Assembly: GCF_002887775.1 (NCBI RefSeq)
Contig: NZ_LOCM01000015.1
Location: forward strand, 159,617-223,616
From: Streptococcus penaeicida
Lineage (GTDB): Bacteria; Bacillota; Bacilli; Lactobacillales; Streptococcaceae
Direction: 5' to 3'
DNA: 64,000 nucleotides
Positions 18,066 through 27,084 of the stretch are shown here, piece by piece (the stretch's first letter is position 1; each line of letters begins with the position of its first letter). The notes beneath the pieces are model-generated. The model was not told the DNA's origin and did no database searches. It saw only the letters and a program-made list of their open reading frames with translations. The position numbers and the translations under genes were made by a program.

Positions 18066-19343
18066 TCAAGAAATGATTTCTAAGATCTCTTTAGGAGCGA
18101 TTGGCTCTACTCCTATTTTAACATTTTTTTCGAATTCTGTAATCACATTTTCAGATAATTCTATGTTAGAATAGATGACTGCAATACGGTCTCCGCTTGT
18201 GACTTTGTCTCCTACTTTTTTATCAAAAACAATACCTGTTTCATAATCTAATGAATCAGTTTTGACCGCTCTACCTGCACCTAATTTCATAGCAAACAGA
18301 CCAAATTCTAAAGCAGGCAATTCGGTAACGAAACCACTTTCCTTGACTAAAATCTCTATCTTATGACTAACATTTGCAGGTCGGTATAGATCCTCCAAAT
18401 CGCCACCTTGACGTATAATCATTTCCTCAAACTTTTTAAGTGCTTGACCTGACACCAAATGGTCTCTGATGTCATTTAGTGATTTGCTCACACCTGCAAG
18501 TTCTAGCATTAACTGTCCTAATTCACAGATAAAATCAGTGACATCAGTTCTCCCTTTCCCTTGCATAATTTGGATTGCTTCTAGTACCTCTAAACGGTTA
18601 CCGATAGCTTGTCCGACAGGTTGACTCATATTTGTGATAACAGCTACTGTTTTTCGACCGACTTCTTTACCTAGGTCAACCATGAGACGTGATAATTTTT
18701 CAGCATCCTCAAGGGTTTTCATAAAAGCACCATCACCGACAGTAACATCCAATAAAATACTATCAGCTCCAGCAGCAATTTTTTTACTCATCACTGAACT
18801 AGCTATTAATGGAATAATATCAACTGTTGCAGTGACATCACGAAGGCCATATAAAAGTTTATCAGCCTTAACCAATTGATCTGATTGACCAATAACTGAC
18901 AATCCAATATCTTGGACTTGTTTAATAAAATCTTCCTGGCTAATGTTGATATTATATCCTTTTATAGATTCTAATTTATCAAGTGTTCCACCAGTATGGC
19001 CTAATCCACGACCACTCATTTTGGCAACAGGCACACCAAAGCTAGCTACTAATGGTACCAGGATTAAAGTGACCTTATCACCCACGCCACCTGTTGAGTG
19101 TTTGTCTGTTTTCACTCCTGAAATAGCTGACAAATCAATTTGTTCGCCAGTTGCGACCATGCTCATGGTTAAATCTCTGGTTTCGCGAGTTGACATTCCT
19201 TTAAAATAAACTGCCATAGCGAAAGCAGACATTTGATAGTCGGGAACATCACCTTTAGCATAGTTTGAAATTAACCATTCTATCTCTTGAGTTGACAATT
19301 CCTTGCCATCTCTTTTTTTCTGAATTAAATCTACGGCTCTCAT
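18066..19343 (-). CDS. pdp: Pyrimidine-nucleoside phosphorylase
   Basis: Phosphorolysis of uridine, thymidine and deoxyuridine to base plus (deoxy)ribose 1-phosphate. The 425-aa protein has the thymidine/pyrimidine phosphorylase signature MSGRGLGHTGGTLDKLESI, the phosphate-binding KHSTGGVGDKVT and the C-terminal domain (LEFGLFAMKLGAGRAVK). Its start overlaps the preceding methyltransferase stop by 4 bp (ATGA), typical of coupling. Deoxyribose 1-phosphate needs a phosphopentomutase before DeoC can act, and that gene is not in this cluster. Confidence 0.96.
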   Translation of the reverse strand: MRAVDLIQKKRDGKELSTQEIEWLISNYAKGDVPDYQMSAFAMAVYFKGMSTRETRDLTMSMVATGEQIDLSAISGVKTDKHSTGGVGDKVTLILVPLVASFGVPVAKMSGRGLGHTGGTLDKLESIKGYNINISQEDFIKQVQDIGLSVIGQSDQLVKADKLLYGLRDVTATVDIIPLIASSVMSKKIAAGADSILLDVTVGDGAFMKTLEDAEKLSRLMVDLGKEVGRKTVAVITNMSQPVGQAIGNRLEVLEAIQIMQGKGRTDVTDFICELGQLMLELAGVSKSLNDIRDHLVSGQALKKFEEMIIRQGGDLEDLYRPANVSHKIEILVKESGFVTELPALEFGLFAMKLGAGRAVKTDSLDYETGIVFDKKVGDKVTSGDRIAVIYSNIELSENVITEFEKNVKIGVEPIAPKEILEIIS

Positions 19344-19930
19344 GCTTTAACACTCCTTAAAATATAATAGCCTTTATCTTTTTTTAGTATTTCCACATTA
19401 CCAAAAATGCTTTCCATTTTTTCTTTAGCACTCGGCGCCCCTTGTTTTTTTTGAATAACAATTGTCAGGTCACCATTTTCATTCAGAAAATCATAAGCCT
19501 TTTCAATAATTTCGTGAACAACTTTTTTTCCAGCCCTAATAGGAGGATTGCTAATGATATGGTCAAAAGAACCATTCACTTGTTCATAAATATTAGATTG
19601 ATAGATTGTGACATTGACATTATTTTTAATAGCATTCTTTTTTGCTAATTCAATAGCACGATTATTGATGTCAATTAAAGTTGCTTCAAGACCTTGGGCT
19701 TTAGCCAAACTAATGCCTAGTGGACCATAACCACAGCCAACATCAAGTAACTTTTCTCCTTTTTTAAATGATAGTGTAGAGAGCAAGACTTGACTACCAA
19801 AATCTATCATTTTTTTTGAAAAAACACCAGAATCAGAATAAAAAATAAAAGATTGATCCAAAAGGACCACTTTTAATTCATGGATGTCATGTTGACTATC
19901 TGGATTTTCATCGTAATACATTTTACTCAT
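19340..19930 (-). CDS. RsmC-like class I methyltransferase
   Basis: A 196-residue SAM-dependent methyltransferase of the MTS (methyltransf_small) family, with motif I LLDVGCGYGPLGISLAK and the N-base catalytic motif SNPPIRAGK. This resembles the C-terminal half of RsmC, which makes m2G1207 in 16S rRNA; that substrate is assumed from the family. The start at 19930 (MSKMYYDENP) has AGGAAA 4-5 nt ahead. An in-frame ATG at 19963 cannot be used because it lies inside the promoter -10 region. First gene of the nucleoside salvage operon, an arrangement common in streptococci. Confidence 0.88.
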   Translation of the reverse strand: MSKMYYDENPDSQHDIHELKVVLLDQSFIFYSDSGVFSKKMIDFGSQVLLSTLSFKKGEKLLDVGCGYGPLGISLAKAQGLEATLIDINNRAIELAKKNAIKNNVNVTIYQSNIYEQVNGSFDHIISNPPIRAGKKVVHEIIEKAYDFLNENGDLTIVIQKKQGAPSAKEKMESIFGNVEILKKDKGYYILRSVKA

Positions 19931-19961
19931 AGCGTTTCCTATCCATTTTAGATGCTTATAC

Positions 19962-19990
19962 ATTCTAACATACTTTGAAATGGTTTACAA
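19962..19990 (-). promoter_or_regulatory. Promoter of the nucleoside salvage operon
   Basis: -35 TTGTAA (19985-19990), 17 bp, -10 TAGAAT (19962-19967), minus strand. The transcription start is inferred near 19955. Confidence 0.7.
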
Positions 19991-20019
19991 GACGCTTGAT
20001 TTTCAAGCTTTCGCTTATA

Positions 20020-20042
20020 ATCGTTCGTTAAAAGCGAACATT
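20020..20042. promoter_or_regulatory. PurBox-like site upstream of the nucleoside operon
   Basis: AAAAGCGAACATT (20030-20042) matches the PurBox AWWWCCGAACWWT at 12 of 13 positions. A weaker, oppositely oriented copy (20020-20032, 10 of 13) overlaps it, giving GTTCG-7-CGAAC symmetry. The centre is about 80 bp upstream of the inferred operon start. It also lies 154 bp upstream of coaA. PurR control is inferred. Confidence 0.5.
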
Positions 20043-20136
20043 GAGATTTATAATTATTAAAGATTTATGAATAACTGAATGTAGCGCTTACATGCTTGCT
20101 AAATATGTGATTTTTCCAAATAATAGTTGAAAATTT

Positions 20137-20165
20137 TTTTAATTTTTTTTTCAACATGATATAAT
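20137..20165 (+). promoter_or_regulatory. coaA promoter
   Basis: Extended -10 TGaTATAAT ending at 20165 with an AT-only -35 region (TTTTAA at 17 bp). The preceding segment is a very AT-rich tract flanked by TTGAAAA and TTTTCAA. Confidence 0.55.
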
Positions 20166-20195
20166 AAGCCTATTGTCACTCAAATAGGAGATCAT

Positions 20196-21116
20196 ATGAC
20201 TAACGAATTTATCAATTTTATCAAAATGTCTCGAGAATCATGGAAATTGCTCCATCAAAAATCGCGTCCCTTATTAACTGAAGATGAACTAGAAACCATT
20301 AAAAGTTTGAACGATAATATCAATATTAATGATGTTATTGAAGTCTACCTACCATTACTAAATCTGATTCAAATCTATAAAATCAATCAAGAGAATCTAT
20401 CTTTCTCAAAGAGTCTTTTTTTGAAAAAAGATGCTCACTATAGACCGTTTATCATCGGAATATCTGGCTCAGTGGCTGTCGGCAAATCGACAACAAGTCG
20501 CCTACTACAACTGCTTCTATCCAGAACATTCAAATCTAGCAAGGTAGAATTAGTTACGACAGATGGATTTCTTTACCCAAATGATTATTTGACAGAACAT
20601 GGCATCTTAAATCGCAAAGGTTTTCCTGAGTCATATAATATGGAACTCCTTCTCAACTTCCTAGATGCTATGAAAAATGGAGTGACCACTGAAGTCCCAG
20701 TTTACTCTCACGAGACTTACGATATTTTACCAGATACAAAACAGACAATTGAAAGTCCTGACTTTTTAATCGTTGAAGGGATCAATGTTTTCCAAAATCA
20801 ACAAAATGATCGCCTATATATGAATGATTACTTCGATTTTTCAATCTATATTGATGCCGACAGTAAACATATTGAAAATTGGTACATTGAACGCTTTGAA
20901 AGTATTCTTGATCTAGCAAAAGATGATGAGACCAGTTTTTATACAGAATATGCTGCTATGCCACGCGATGAAGCCGTTACTTTTGCAAAAGATGTTTGGA
21001 AGACCATTAACTTAGTCAACTTAGAAAATTATATTGAACCAACACGTAACCGGGCTCAAATCATCCTTCACAAGGCATCTGATCATAAAATTGACGAAAT
21101 TTTTATCAAAAAATGA
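20196..21116 (+). CDS. coaA: Pantothenate kinase, type I
   Basis: Phosphorylates pantothenate, the first and often rate-limiting step of CoA synthesis. The protein is 306 aa. The P-loop is GSVAVGKST (91-99), followed by the family segments [27 protein letters not shown] and [10 protein letters not shown]. The ribosome site TAGGAG is 6 nt before the ATG. With coaB, coaC and panT 10 kb away, it completes the early CoA pathway apart from coaD and coaE. It faces away from the nucleoside operon and shares the 265-bp intergenic region. Confidence 0.96.
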   Translation: MTNEFINFIKMSRESWKLLHQKSRPLLTEDELETIKSLNDNININDVIEVYLPLLNLIQIYKINQENLSFSKSLFLKKDAHYRPFIIGISGSVAVGKSTTSRLLQLLLSRTFKSSKVELVTTDGFLYPNDYLTEHGILNRKGFPESYNMELLLNFLDAMKNGVTTEVPVYSHETYDILPDTKQTIESPDFLIVEGINVFQNQQNDRLYMNDYFDFSIYIDADSKHIENWYIERFESILDLAKDDETSFYTEYAAMPRDEAVTFAKDVWKTINLVNLENYIEPTRNRAQIILHKASDHKIDEIFIKK

Positions 21117-21123
21117 ATATGAC

Positions 21124-21152
21124 TTGCCAAACAAACATTATTTCTATATAAT
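21124..21152 (+). promoter_or_regulatory. rpsT promoter
   Basis: -35 TTGCCA (21124-21129), 17 bp, -10 TATAAT (21147-21152). A near-consensus promoter, as expected for a ribosomal protein gene. Confidence 0.75.
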
Positions 21153-21184
21153 AGTGTAGTTAGATTAATACGGAGGTGAAAACA

Positions 21185-21418
21185 TTGGCAAATATTAAAT
21201 CAGCTATCAAACGTGCAGAATTAAACGTTAAAGCAAACGAAAAAAATTCAGCACAAAAATCAGCTATGCGTACTGCTATCAAAGCATTTGAAGCTAACCC
21301 AACTGAAGAGCTTTACCGCGCTGCTTCTTCAAGCATCGACAAAGCAGAATCAAAAGGTTTGATTCACGCTAACAAAGCTAGCCGCGATAAAGCACGTCTT
21401 GCTGCAAAACTTGGCTAA
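21185..21418 (+). CDS. rpsT: 30S ribosomal protein S20
   Basis: Primary binder of 16S rRNA, 77 aa and highly basic. The S20 family begins (M)[11 protein letters not shown], which here is preceded by a TTG codon at 21185. GGAGGT lies 7 nt ahead of that TTG, so it is the true start. An in-frame GTG three codons earlier overlaps the ribosome site. A UUG start is also used by E. coli rpsT, where it contributes to autogenous control; a similar effect here is inference. Single gene with its own promoter and terminator. Confidence 0.95.
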   Translation: MANIKSAIKRAELNVKANEKNSAQKSAMRTAIKAFEANPTEELYRAASSSIDKAESKGLIHANKASRDKARLAAKLG

Positions 21419-21431
21419 TAAATATCCAATG

Positions 21432-21456
21432 AAAACTCCACCAGGAGTTTTTTTCT
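21432..21456 (+). terminator. Intrinsic terminator after rpsT
   Basis: AAAACTCC / GGAGTTTT with a 4-nt ACCA loop and T tail. Confidence 0.85.
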
Positions 21457-21470
21457 TTTGAACAAACACC

Positions 21471-21507
21471 AAAAAGCCAGGAAGTATTCACTTTCTGGCT
21501 TCTTTTT
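21471..21507 (-). terminator. Intrinsic terminator after ciaH
   Basis: On the minus strand GAAGCCAG ... CTGGCTTTTTG. The stem AGCCAG / CTGGCT is followed by T residues and begins at the ciaH stop codon. Confidence 0.78.
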
Positions 21508-22825
21508 AGTTTATTGGCAATTTTACTTCAAATACTGTTCCTTTAGGATGATTGTCCTTAACTTGAATACTCCCTTTTAATGCATTAACAATTTGTTGTG
21601 CTAAAGCGAGGCCGAGACCAAATCCCCCACTACTACGAGTTCTAGCTTTATCAACCCTATAAAAACGGTCAAATATTTTCTTTTTATCAGAATCTTTAAT
21701 ACCCGGTCCATTGTCCTCAACTCTTAGCGTTAGATAACGATCCTTGCTAGTAATCGACATTCTAATCTTGCCGTCATCATCAGTATATTTGATGGCATTG
21801 TCAAAAAGAATAGTCATGACCTGCTTCATCAAAGACTTGTCCATTTTGAAAGGCTTTGTAATAGCGTTATTAGCTTCAAAACCTTTACCATATTCTTCGG
21901 CGATTAACTGGTAATTCTCAAAAATAGCGTCGAAAAAGGGGCGTCCTACTAGTTCCAATTCTGGTTTAATGCCATCATCCCGACGGGCTAAATTAAGCAA
22001 ATTCGTCGTCAGAAGTCTCATGTTACGAACTTCATCTAAGCTAGACGCAATGGCTTCGCTATTATCAAGAATACTTTCATTGGGCTTACGGAAAAGAGAT
22101 TCTAAGCGATTTTGAAGTACTGCCAGAGGCGTCCTTAATTCATGACTAGCATTCTCAACAAACATCTTCTGCTTTTCATAACTTTCAAGAATAGGTTTGC
22201 TACTCCAATTAGCCAGGTAAATACTTGCTAAAATTGAAATCAGCCAGAAAGTGGCCATAACCACAATAATAATAGTTTCATAACGCTCACTCGTTTTTTC
22301 AGACTGTTCTACATTAACAACAGCCATTAAATAAGCAACCGCGGGATAGTTGTTCGAATTAACCCTAACTGTAATGGTATGAAATTTTTCTTCATGGCCA
22401 TAGTAATTGACTAAACGACGAGTCTTAATTTCATTTAAATCACTACGCTTAAAGGAAAAATTATGAAAGTTTGAGAGCGCATCGAATGTATTAATAACCG
22501 TTCCATTTGAACTGAACAAAATGATGTCAGTATTAGCGACTGGTTGATCCCCACCTTTACTTTTAAGATCATCAAAATTAGTTTTGATATTAAGGTCTTG
22601 ACTGTAGAAATAAAAGGAAGAAATCCGTTCCATCGTTCGATCTGCATAAGTAGTTGCATTGTTAGCAACCGAAGTTAAACTTGAATCGACAGAAGAGTAG
22701 ACCCCGACTTTCATAATTTGTAAAATGATAATCGTCATAACCACGAAAATTCCAGTGAAAACAGCAAAGAAATGGAAAAATCGGTCAAAGTTATCAGATT
22801 TAAGAATCGCTTTATATTTAGTCAT
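21506..22825 (-). CDS. ciaH: Sensor histidine kinase CiaH
   Basis: Membrane sensor of the CiaRH system, which in streptococci affects cell-wall homeostasis, competence, acid tolerance and virulence. The 439-aa protein has membrane spans at about 19-40 and 183-206 enclosing a ~140-residue extracellular sensor domain. There is no obvious HAMP domain. The H-box [14 protein letters not shown] places the phosphorylated histidine at 228; the N-box ([14 protein letters not shown]), G1 (VEDNGPGI) and G2 ([15 protein letters not shown]) are intact. It overlaps ciaR by 8 bp. Confidence 0.95.
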   Translation of the reverse strand: MTKYKAILKSDNFDRFFHFFAVFTGIFVVMTIIILQIMKVGVYSSVDSSLTSVANNATTYADRTMERISSFYFYSQDLNIKTNFDDLKSKGGDQPVANTDIILFSSNGTVINTFDALSNFHNFSFKRSDLNEIKTRRLVNYYGHEEKFHTITVRVNSNNYPAVAYLMAVVNVEQSEKTSERYETIIIVVMATFWLISILASIYLANWSSKPILESYEKQKMFVENASHELRTPLAVLQNRLESLFRKPNESILDNSEAIASSLDEVRNMRLLTTNLLNLARRDDGIKPELELVGRPFFDAIFENYQLIAEEYGKGFEANNAITKPFKMDKSLMKQVMTILFDNAIKYTDDDGKIRMSITSKDRYLTLRVEDNGPGIKDSDKKKIFDRFYRVDKARTRSSGGFGLGLALAQQIVNALKGSIQVKDNHPKGTVFEVKLPIN

Positions 22826-23492
22826 TTGTCTTTAGAATATAGCCAACACTTCTAAGTGTTTGTAAACGAGCAGCAAAATCGGTTGTTTTTAATTTTTTAC
22901 GAATTTTAGAAACATAAACCTCGACTACAGAAATTGTTGTATCACTATCAAAACCCCAAATGCGATCAAAAATTTGTGATTTGGGTAGAATAACATTCTG
23001 ATTTTGCAACAAATAAATCAACAAATCATACTCTTTCCCCAGTAATTCGACGCTCTTATTGTTGACCATAACGGCATTACGGTCTAAATCAACCGTTAAA
23101 TCACCATAAGTGATAAGATGTTGGTTGAATTTGCCAGTTCGCTTCAATAGGGCTTGGATGCGCATTTTTAATTCTTCCAAATAAAAAGGTTTAGTCAAAT
23201 AATCATCAGCTCCAAGTTCAAAACCATGTCCCTTGTCATCCAAACCTTCTTTAGCAGTCATGATGAGGACAGGTGTTTTAATATCTTTTTCTCGCAATTC
23301 TTTAAGTACTTGGAAACCATTTTTTTCAGGAAGCATTAAATCTAATAAAATCAAATCATAGACGCCACTCTCAGCTTCAAATAAGCCTTCATCTCCATCA
23401 AAAACCTGCATCACATCAGCAAAATCATCCAAAAAATCAAAAATGGAATTTGATAAACTAAGATCATCTTCTACAAGTAATATTTTTATCAT
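22818..23492 (-). CDS. ciaR: Response regulator CiaR
   Basis: OmpR-family regulator paired with CiaH, 224 aa. The receiver domain has D8/D9/D51 and K (LTKPF); D51 in [10 protein letters not shown] is the phosphoacceptor. The C-terminal winged helix ends [14 protein letters not shown]...[12 protein letters not shown] set the start at 23492 ([10 protein letters not shown]), with TAGGAG 5 nt ahead; a longer in-frame start at 23528 adds 12 non-conserved residues. The gene lies behind a promoter that contains a CiaR-type direct repeat, so autoregulation is likely. Confidence 0.96.
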   Translation of the reverse strand: MIKILLVEDDLSLSNSIFDFLDDFADVMQVFDGDEGLFEAESGVYDLILLDLMLPEKNGFQVLKELREKDIKTPVLIMTAKEGLDDKGHGFELGADDYLTKPFYLEELKMRIQALLKRTGKFNQHLITYGDLTVDLDRNAVMVNNKSVELLGKEYDLLIYLLQNQNVILPKSQIFDRIWGFDSDTTISVVEVYVSKIRKKLKTTDFAARLQTLRSVGYILKTND

Positions 23493-23542
23493 CGTAACTC
23501 CTATAACTTTACAAGTCTTCCAAAGCATTATTATTACTATAA

Positions 23543-23575
23543 ATCATACCATATTTGCCTTAACTTTTTCTAAAA
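23543..23575 (-). promoter_or_regulatory. ciaRH promoter with CiaR-type direct repeat
   Basis: Minus strand: TTTTAG (23570-23575), 5 nt, GTTAAG (23559-23564), 10 nt, then -10 TATGAT (23543-23548). The CiaR site in S. pneumoniae is TTTAAG-N5-TTTAAG about 10 bp before the -10. Each half here matches 5 of 6, with exactly the expected spacing. Confidence 0.65.
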
Positions 23576-23721
23576 ATAGTCCGTAAAAGCTAGAATATGA
23601 GAAAAATTGATCCCCCACCCAATAGTTTGGATAGCATTTAGCTCCGCTTGGTAATGTACATATGAAGTTATCAATTGACTAGCAGATAGAATAAGCATTG
23701 ATTGACACTAGATACTCCACC

Positions 23722-23757
23722 AAAAAGAGGTTGACCCATTTGGTAATCAACCTCTCT
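23722..23757 (-). terminator. Intrinsic terminator after pepN
   Basis: On the minus strand AGAGGTTGA / TCAACCTCT with a 12-nt loop followed by TTTTT. Confidence 0.85.
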
Positions 23758-23785
23758 ATTCTTAATCCTTTAGAATCAACCTTTT

Positions 23786-26329
23786 TTAAACAGACTTGTC
23801 TTTTAAAGCATTTGAAACAGCTTCTTTTTGATTAGCCATTAAGGTCACACGAGCAGCAATTTCATTGATACCCATTTTAATATTACGGCTAATAGCCATA
23901 TCATCTAGTTTAGGTTCAAAGAAAGCTTTATATTCATCTAAACGTATTTGGGTTTTGAAGATATTTGCAGGGTAGATAACAAACTTATCAAAGCTCATAT
24001 CACCACCTAAGGCAGCTTTTATCCATTCCCAATCGCTACGCCCCCACTCCCAAACTTTCTCTTGACTAAAGTCTTGAGAGAGAAGGAAATTATACCACAT
24101 GGATAAATCTTGTGGTTTGACAATGGCTTTATCTTTAAGACTAACAAGAATTCTTCCTAAAGCTTTTTGACTATGAGTTCTAGCCATAGCTAAAGCAAGG
24201 TCAACACGAATATTATTATCGTTAGTAGCAATGTAGGTGTCAAAGTATTGATCAAGCAAGTCTTCTGTTTCAAAATGTTTCATTTCGTTTACGAGGACAA
24301 AACGACGAGTTGCTGCTGGTAATTTGCTGATATCATCTGCGTATTTGCCAAAAACGTCATGAGCTTTATCGATAACTGGTTGGTAACCAGTTGTCACTAA
24401 ATTACCTAAAGCAATTTGCCGTACCATTTCTGCTTCATCAGATTCATCAGCTTTTTTATCGAAACCATGTAATTCATAATCTGCTTGGAAAATCTCTTTT
24501 ACCAACTGATTATAGGCTGCTTCCTCTGTAGTATCTTCGTCAACAAAACGGTTGAGTCCAACAAGAACCTGATTGATAGCTGAGGCAACCATAAAGGATT
24601 TAGCATCTTTAAGTGAAGCAATTAATGGTACAAGTTCAGAGTATGAAATCAATTGACTCTCAGCTAATAGGCGACGTTCTTGAATAATTTGCAGTAAACT
24701 TGTTTGATCAAGGAAATTTAAGTGCTCCTGAATATCTTGGAATAATTGCCCCTTATAATTAGAGATATAATGAGCTGTATTCTCTGTGTTAAGACGTAAA
24801 GGTCCTTGATTTGCTTGAGCAAGTTGACTAAAATTTGGAATGACAATTTCTTTTTTTGTGAGTGTTTCTGGTAAACCAGTCCAACTCGCATTTAAAGGAA
24901 TTGGCCAAATGCGGTCACTTTCTTCATGTTCACCGATGAAGAATTGATTTTGACTGATGTGTAAGTTATCTCCCTCAACTGAAAGCGTCACAACAGGATA
25001 GCCAGGTTGCTCTAACCATGCATCCATAAAGGCAGCAACATCTTTGCCAGAAGTTTGACCAAGAGCATCCCATAAATCACGACCAATTGTGTTACCATAT
25101 TGGTGTTTTTCAAAGTAAAGTCCTAAGCCTTTAGCAAAATCAGCATCACCAATCCATCGTCTTAACATGTGCATAAGACGACTACCTTTAGCATAGACGA
25201 TCGCTGGATCAAACAATGTGTTAATTTCATCAGGGTGGTTAACATCTACGTGAACAGATTGAACACCATCAGTAGCATCACGTTTTAAAGCTAGAGGTAC
25301 ACCAGTTGTCTGGAAGTCTTCAAAGATTTTCCAAGATGGTTCAACAGCATCAACTGATACATATTCCATCATATTAGCAAAACTTTCATTCAACCAGAGG
25401 TCATCCCACCATTTCATGGTTACCAAGTTACCAAACCATTGGTGGGCTAACTCATGGGCTACTACTAAGGCAACTTGTTGACGGCTTGCTGCGGTAGAAT
25501 TTTTATCAACTAAGAGATAAATTTCACGGTAAGTGATTAAGCCCCAGTTTTCCATGGCACCAGCTGAAAAGTCTGGTAAGGCAAGGTTGTAAGATTGAGG
25601 AATTGGGTATTTAACACCAAAGTAATCTTCATAAAAATCAATGACACGGACTGCGATATCCAAGGCAAATTCTAAAGAGCTACTCGGATGGGCTAATGTG
25701 GCAAAAATACCAACCTCAGTACCATTTTTTGATTTTGCTGTTAAGCCCTGCAATTCCCCTAAGCCAAATGCAAGAAGATATGAAGACATTTTAGGAGTTG
25801 TATCAAAAATCCAAAGTCCTGTCTCTTTACGAAGGTCAACATTGATTTCTGGCATGTTGGAAAGGACAATTTCGCCTTCTTGTTGGTCAAACTTAATGCT
25901 TAAATCGAAAGTTGCTTTTGCTTGCGGCTCATCAATACACGGGAAGGCTTCGCGAGCAAAGTGGCTTTCAAATTGAGTCGAAATAACCTCTTTTTGTTGG
26001 CCATCAATGGTGTAATATGATGGATAAATCCCAGTCATGTTATCTGTGATTTTACCTGAGAATTCAATGACTAAAGTCATAAGTCCAGTTACTGGTAAAT
26101 CAACTTCTACAGTCTCGTTGTCATGGTTAGTCTGGAATGAGATGGCCTCATTGTCTAATAATACAGAATGGATTTCCAAGTCTTTTTGATGAAAAGCGAC
26201 GTGATGATCCAAAGCCTCACCGTTAATGGCAACGTTACCTGAAAAAGTCTTGTTTTGACGGTTTATATCTAAAAAGATATTGTAATTTTCCGGAACAAAT
26301 TTCTCAACCAGATGTTCTACTGTCTTCAT
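23786..26329 (-). CDS. pepN: Aminopeptidase N (M1 metallopeptidase)
   Basis: Zinc aminopeptidase that trims N-terminal residues from peptides, important for peptide nitrogen use in lactic acid bacteria. It is full length at 847 aa. The substrate-anchoring GAMEN motif is at 257-261, and the zinc motif HELAHQWFGN starts at 292, with the third ligand in LWLNESFANMMEY. No signal peptide is present, so it is cytoplasmic. The ribosome site AAAGGAG precedes the ATG. It follows phoU on the same strand after 74 bp with no clear terminator, so some read-through from the pst operon is possible. Confidence 0.96.
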   Translation of the reverse strand: MKTVEHLVEKFVPENYNIFLDINRQNKTFSGNVAINGEALDHHVAFHQKDLEIHSVLLDNEAISFQTNHDNETVEVDLPVTGLMTLVIEFSGKITDNMTGIYPSYYTIDGQQKEVISTQFESHFAREAFPCIDEPQAKATFDLSIKFDQQEGEIVLSNMPEINVDLRKETGLWIFDTTPKMSSYLLAFGLGELQGLTAKSKNGTEVGIFATLAHPSSSLEFALDIAVRVIDFYEDYFGVKYPIPQSYNLALPDFSAGAMENWGLITYREIYLLVDKNSTAASRQQVALVVAHELAHQWFGNLVTMKWWDDLWLNESFANMMEYVSVDAVEPSWKIFEDFQTTGVPLALKRDATDGVQSVHVDVNHPDEINTLFDPAIVYAKGSRLMHMLRRWIGDADFAKGLGLYFEKHQYGNTIGRDLWDALGQTSGKDVAAFMDAWLEQPGYPVVTLSVEGDNLHISQNQFFIGEHEESDRIWPIPLNASWTGLPETLTKKEIVIPNFSQLAQANQGPLRLNTENTAHYISNYKGQLFQDIQEHLNFLDQTSLLQIIQERRLLAESQLISYSELVPLIASLKDAKSFMVASAINQVLVGLNRFVDEDTTEEAAYNQLVKEIFQADYELHGFDKKADESDEAEMVRQIALGNLVTTGYQPVIDKAHDVFGKYADDISKLPAATRRFVLVNEMKHFETEDLLDQYFDTYIATNDNNIRVDLALAMARTHSQKALGRILVSLKDKAIVKPQDLSMWYNFLLSQDFSQEKVWEWGRSDWEWIKAALGGDMSFDKFVIYPANIFKTQIRLDEYKAFFEPKLDDMAISRNIKMGINEIAARVTLMANQKEAVSNALKDKSV

Positions 26330-26403
26330 AAATCTCCTTTGTTAATATCAAGAAAAATAGTGATTAGAAAAAAACTTTCTAACCACTATTATATCATATT
26401 TGA

Positions 26404-27057
26404 TTATAATTCAATAATCTTTCCTGTCTTGAGATAAACAATCCATTCGCAAAGATTACGGGCATAATCACCGATACGTTCTAAGTACATTAAAACTTGG
26501 AAGTACTCTTTACCAGCAAAAGCTGCATCTGGAGTTTTCTTAATTTCTTCAACGGCTAATGCTTGAATTTCACGATAGAAATTATCAATCACTTCATCAT
26601 GAGCAGCAATTTCATAAGCCTTAGCTTCATCATGATTGATATAGGCATTCAATGCATCTTCAACCATGTGTTTTACGGCTTTCCCCATTAAGTTGATTTG
26701 TTCTTCAACAACAGGAATGCGTTCTTCACCCTTCATACGGATGGTAGCTTTTGAGATTGATGAAGCGTGGTCACCAATCCGTTCGATATCACTTGAAGCT
26801 TTCAAAACAGTAATAACAGTTCTTAAGTCATTTGATACAGGCTGTTGTAAAGCAATAATTTCTAACGATTTTTTTTCTAATTTTGTTTCAAATTCGTTGA
26901 TAACAACATCTTCTTCAATTACTTCTTTAGCTAAATCTCTGTCATGACTGACAAAAGCTCTAACCGATTTATTCAATTGAGCCAATACTTCAGTCCCCAT
27001 AGAATAGAATTGGTTATGTAATTTATCTAATTCTTCTTCAAACTTAGTTCTTAACAT
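26404..27057 (-). CDS. phoU: Phosphate transport regulator PhoU
   Basis: A 217-aa all-helical protein with two PhoU repeats, each bearing the metal-binding E/DxxxD pattern (SDIERIGDHASSISK and MYLERIGDYARNLCEW). PhoU damps Pst activity and, where present, signals to the phosphate two-component system. It ends the pst operon, 27 bp after pstB1. Confidence 0.94.
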   Translation of the reverse strand: MLRTKFEEELDKLHNQFYSMGTEVLAQLNKSVRAFVSHDRDLAKEVIEEDVVINEFETKLEKKSLEIIALQQPVSNDLRTVITVLKASSDIERIGDHASSISKATIRMKGEERIPVVEEQINLMGKAVKHMVEDALNAYINHDEAKAYEIAAHDEVIDNFYREIQALAVEEIKKTPDAAFAGKEYFQVLMYLERIGDYARNLCEWIVYLKTGKIIEL

Positions 27058-27084
27058 CGTTTCTCCTTATAACTATTGGTTTTA

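Noticed and set aside
20079..20092. cre-like sequence ATGTAGCGCTTACA upstream of coaA and the nucleoside operon
   Set aside because: Only 11 of 14 positions fit the consensus, and it is over 120 bp from the predicted operon start.
20127..20154. TTGAAAA...TTTTCAA dyad before coaA
   Set aside because: Arises from low-complexity A/T tracts; there is no preceding gene on this strand to terminate.
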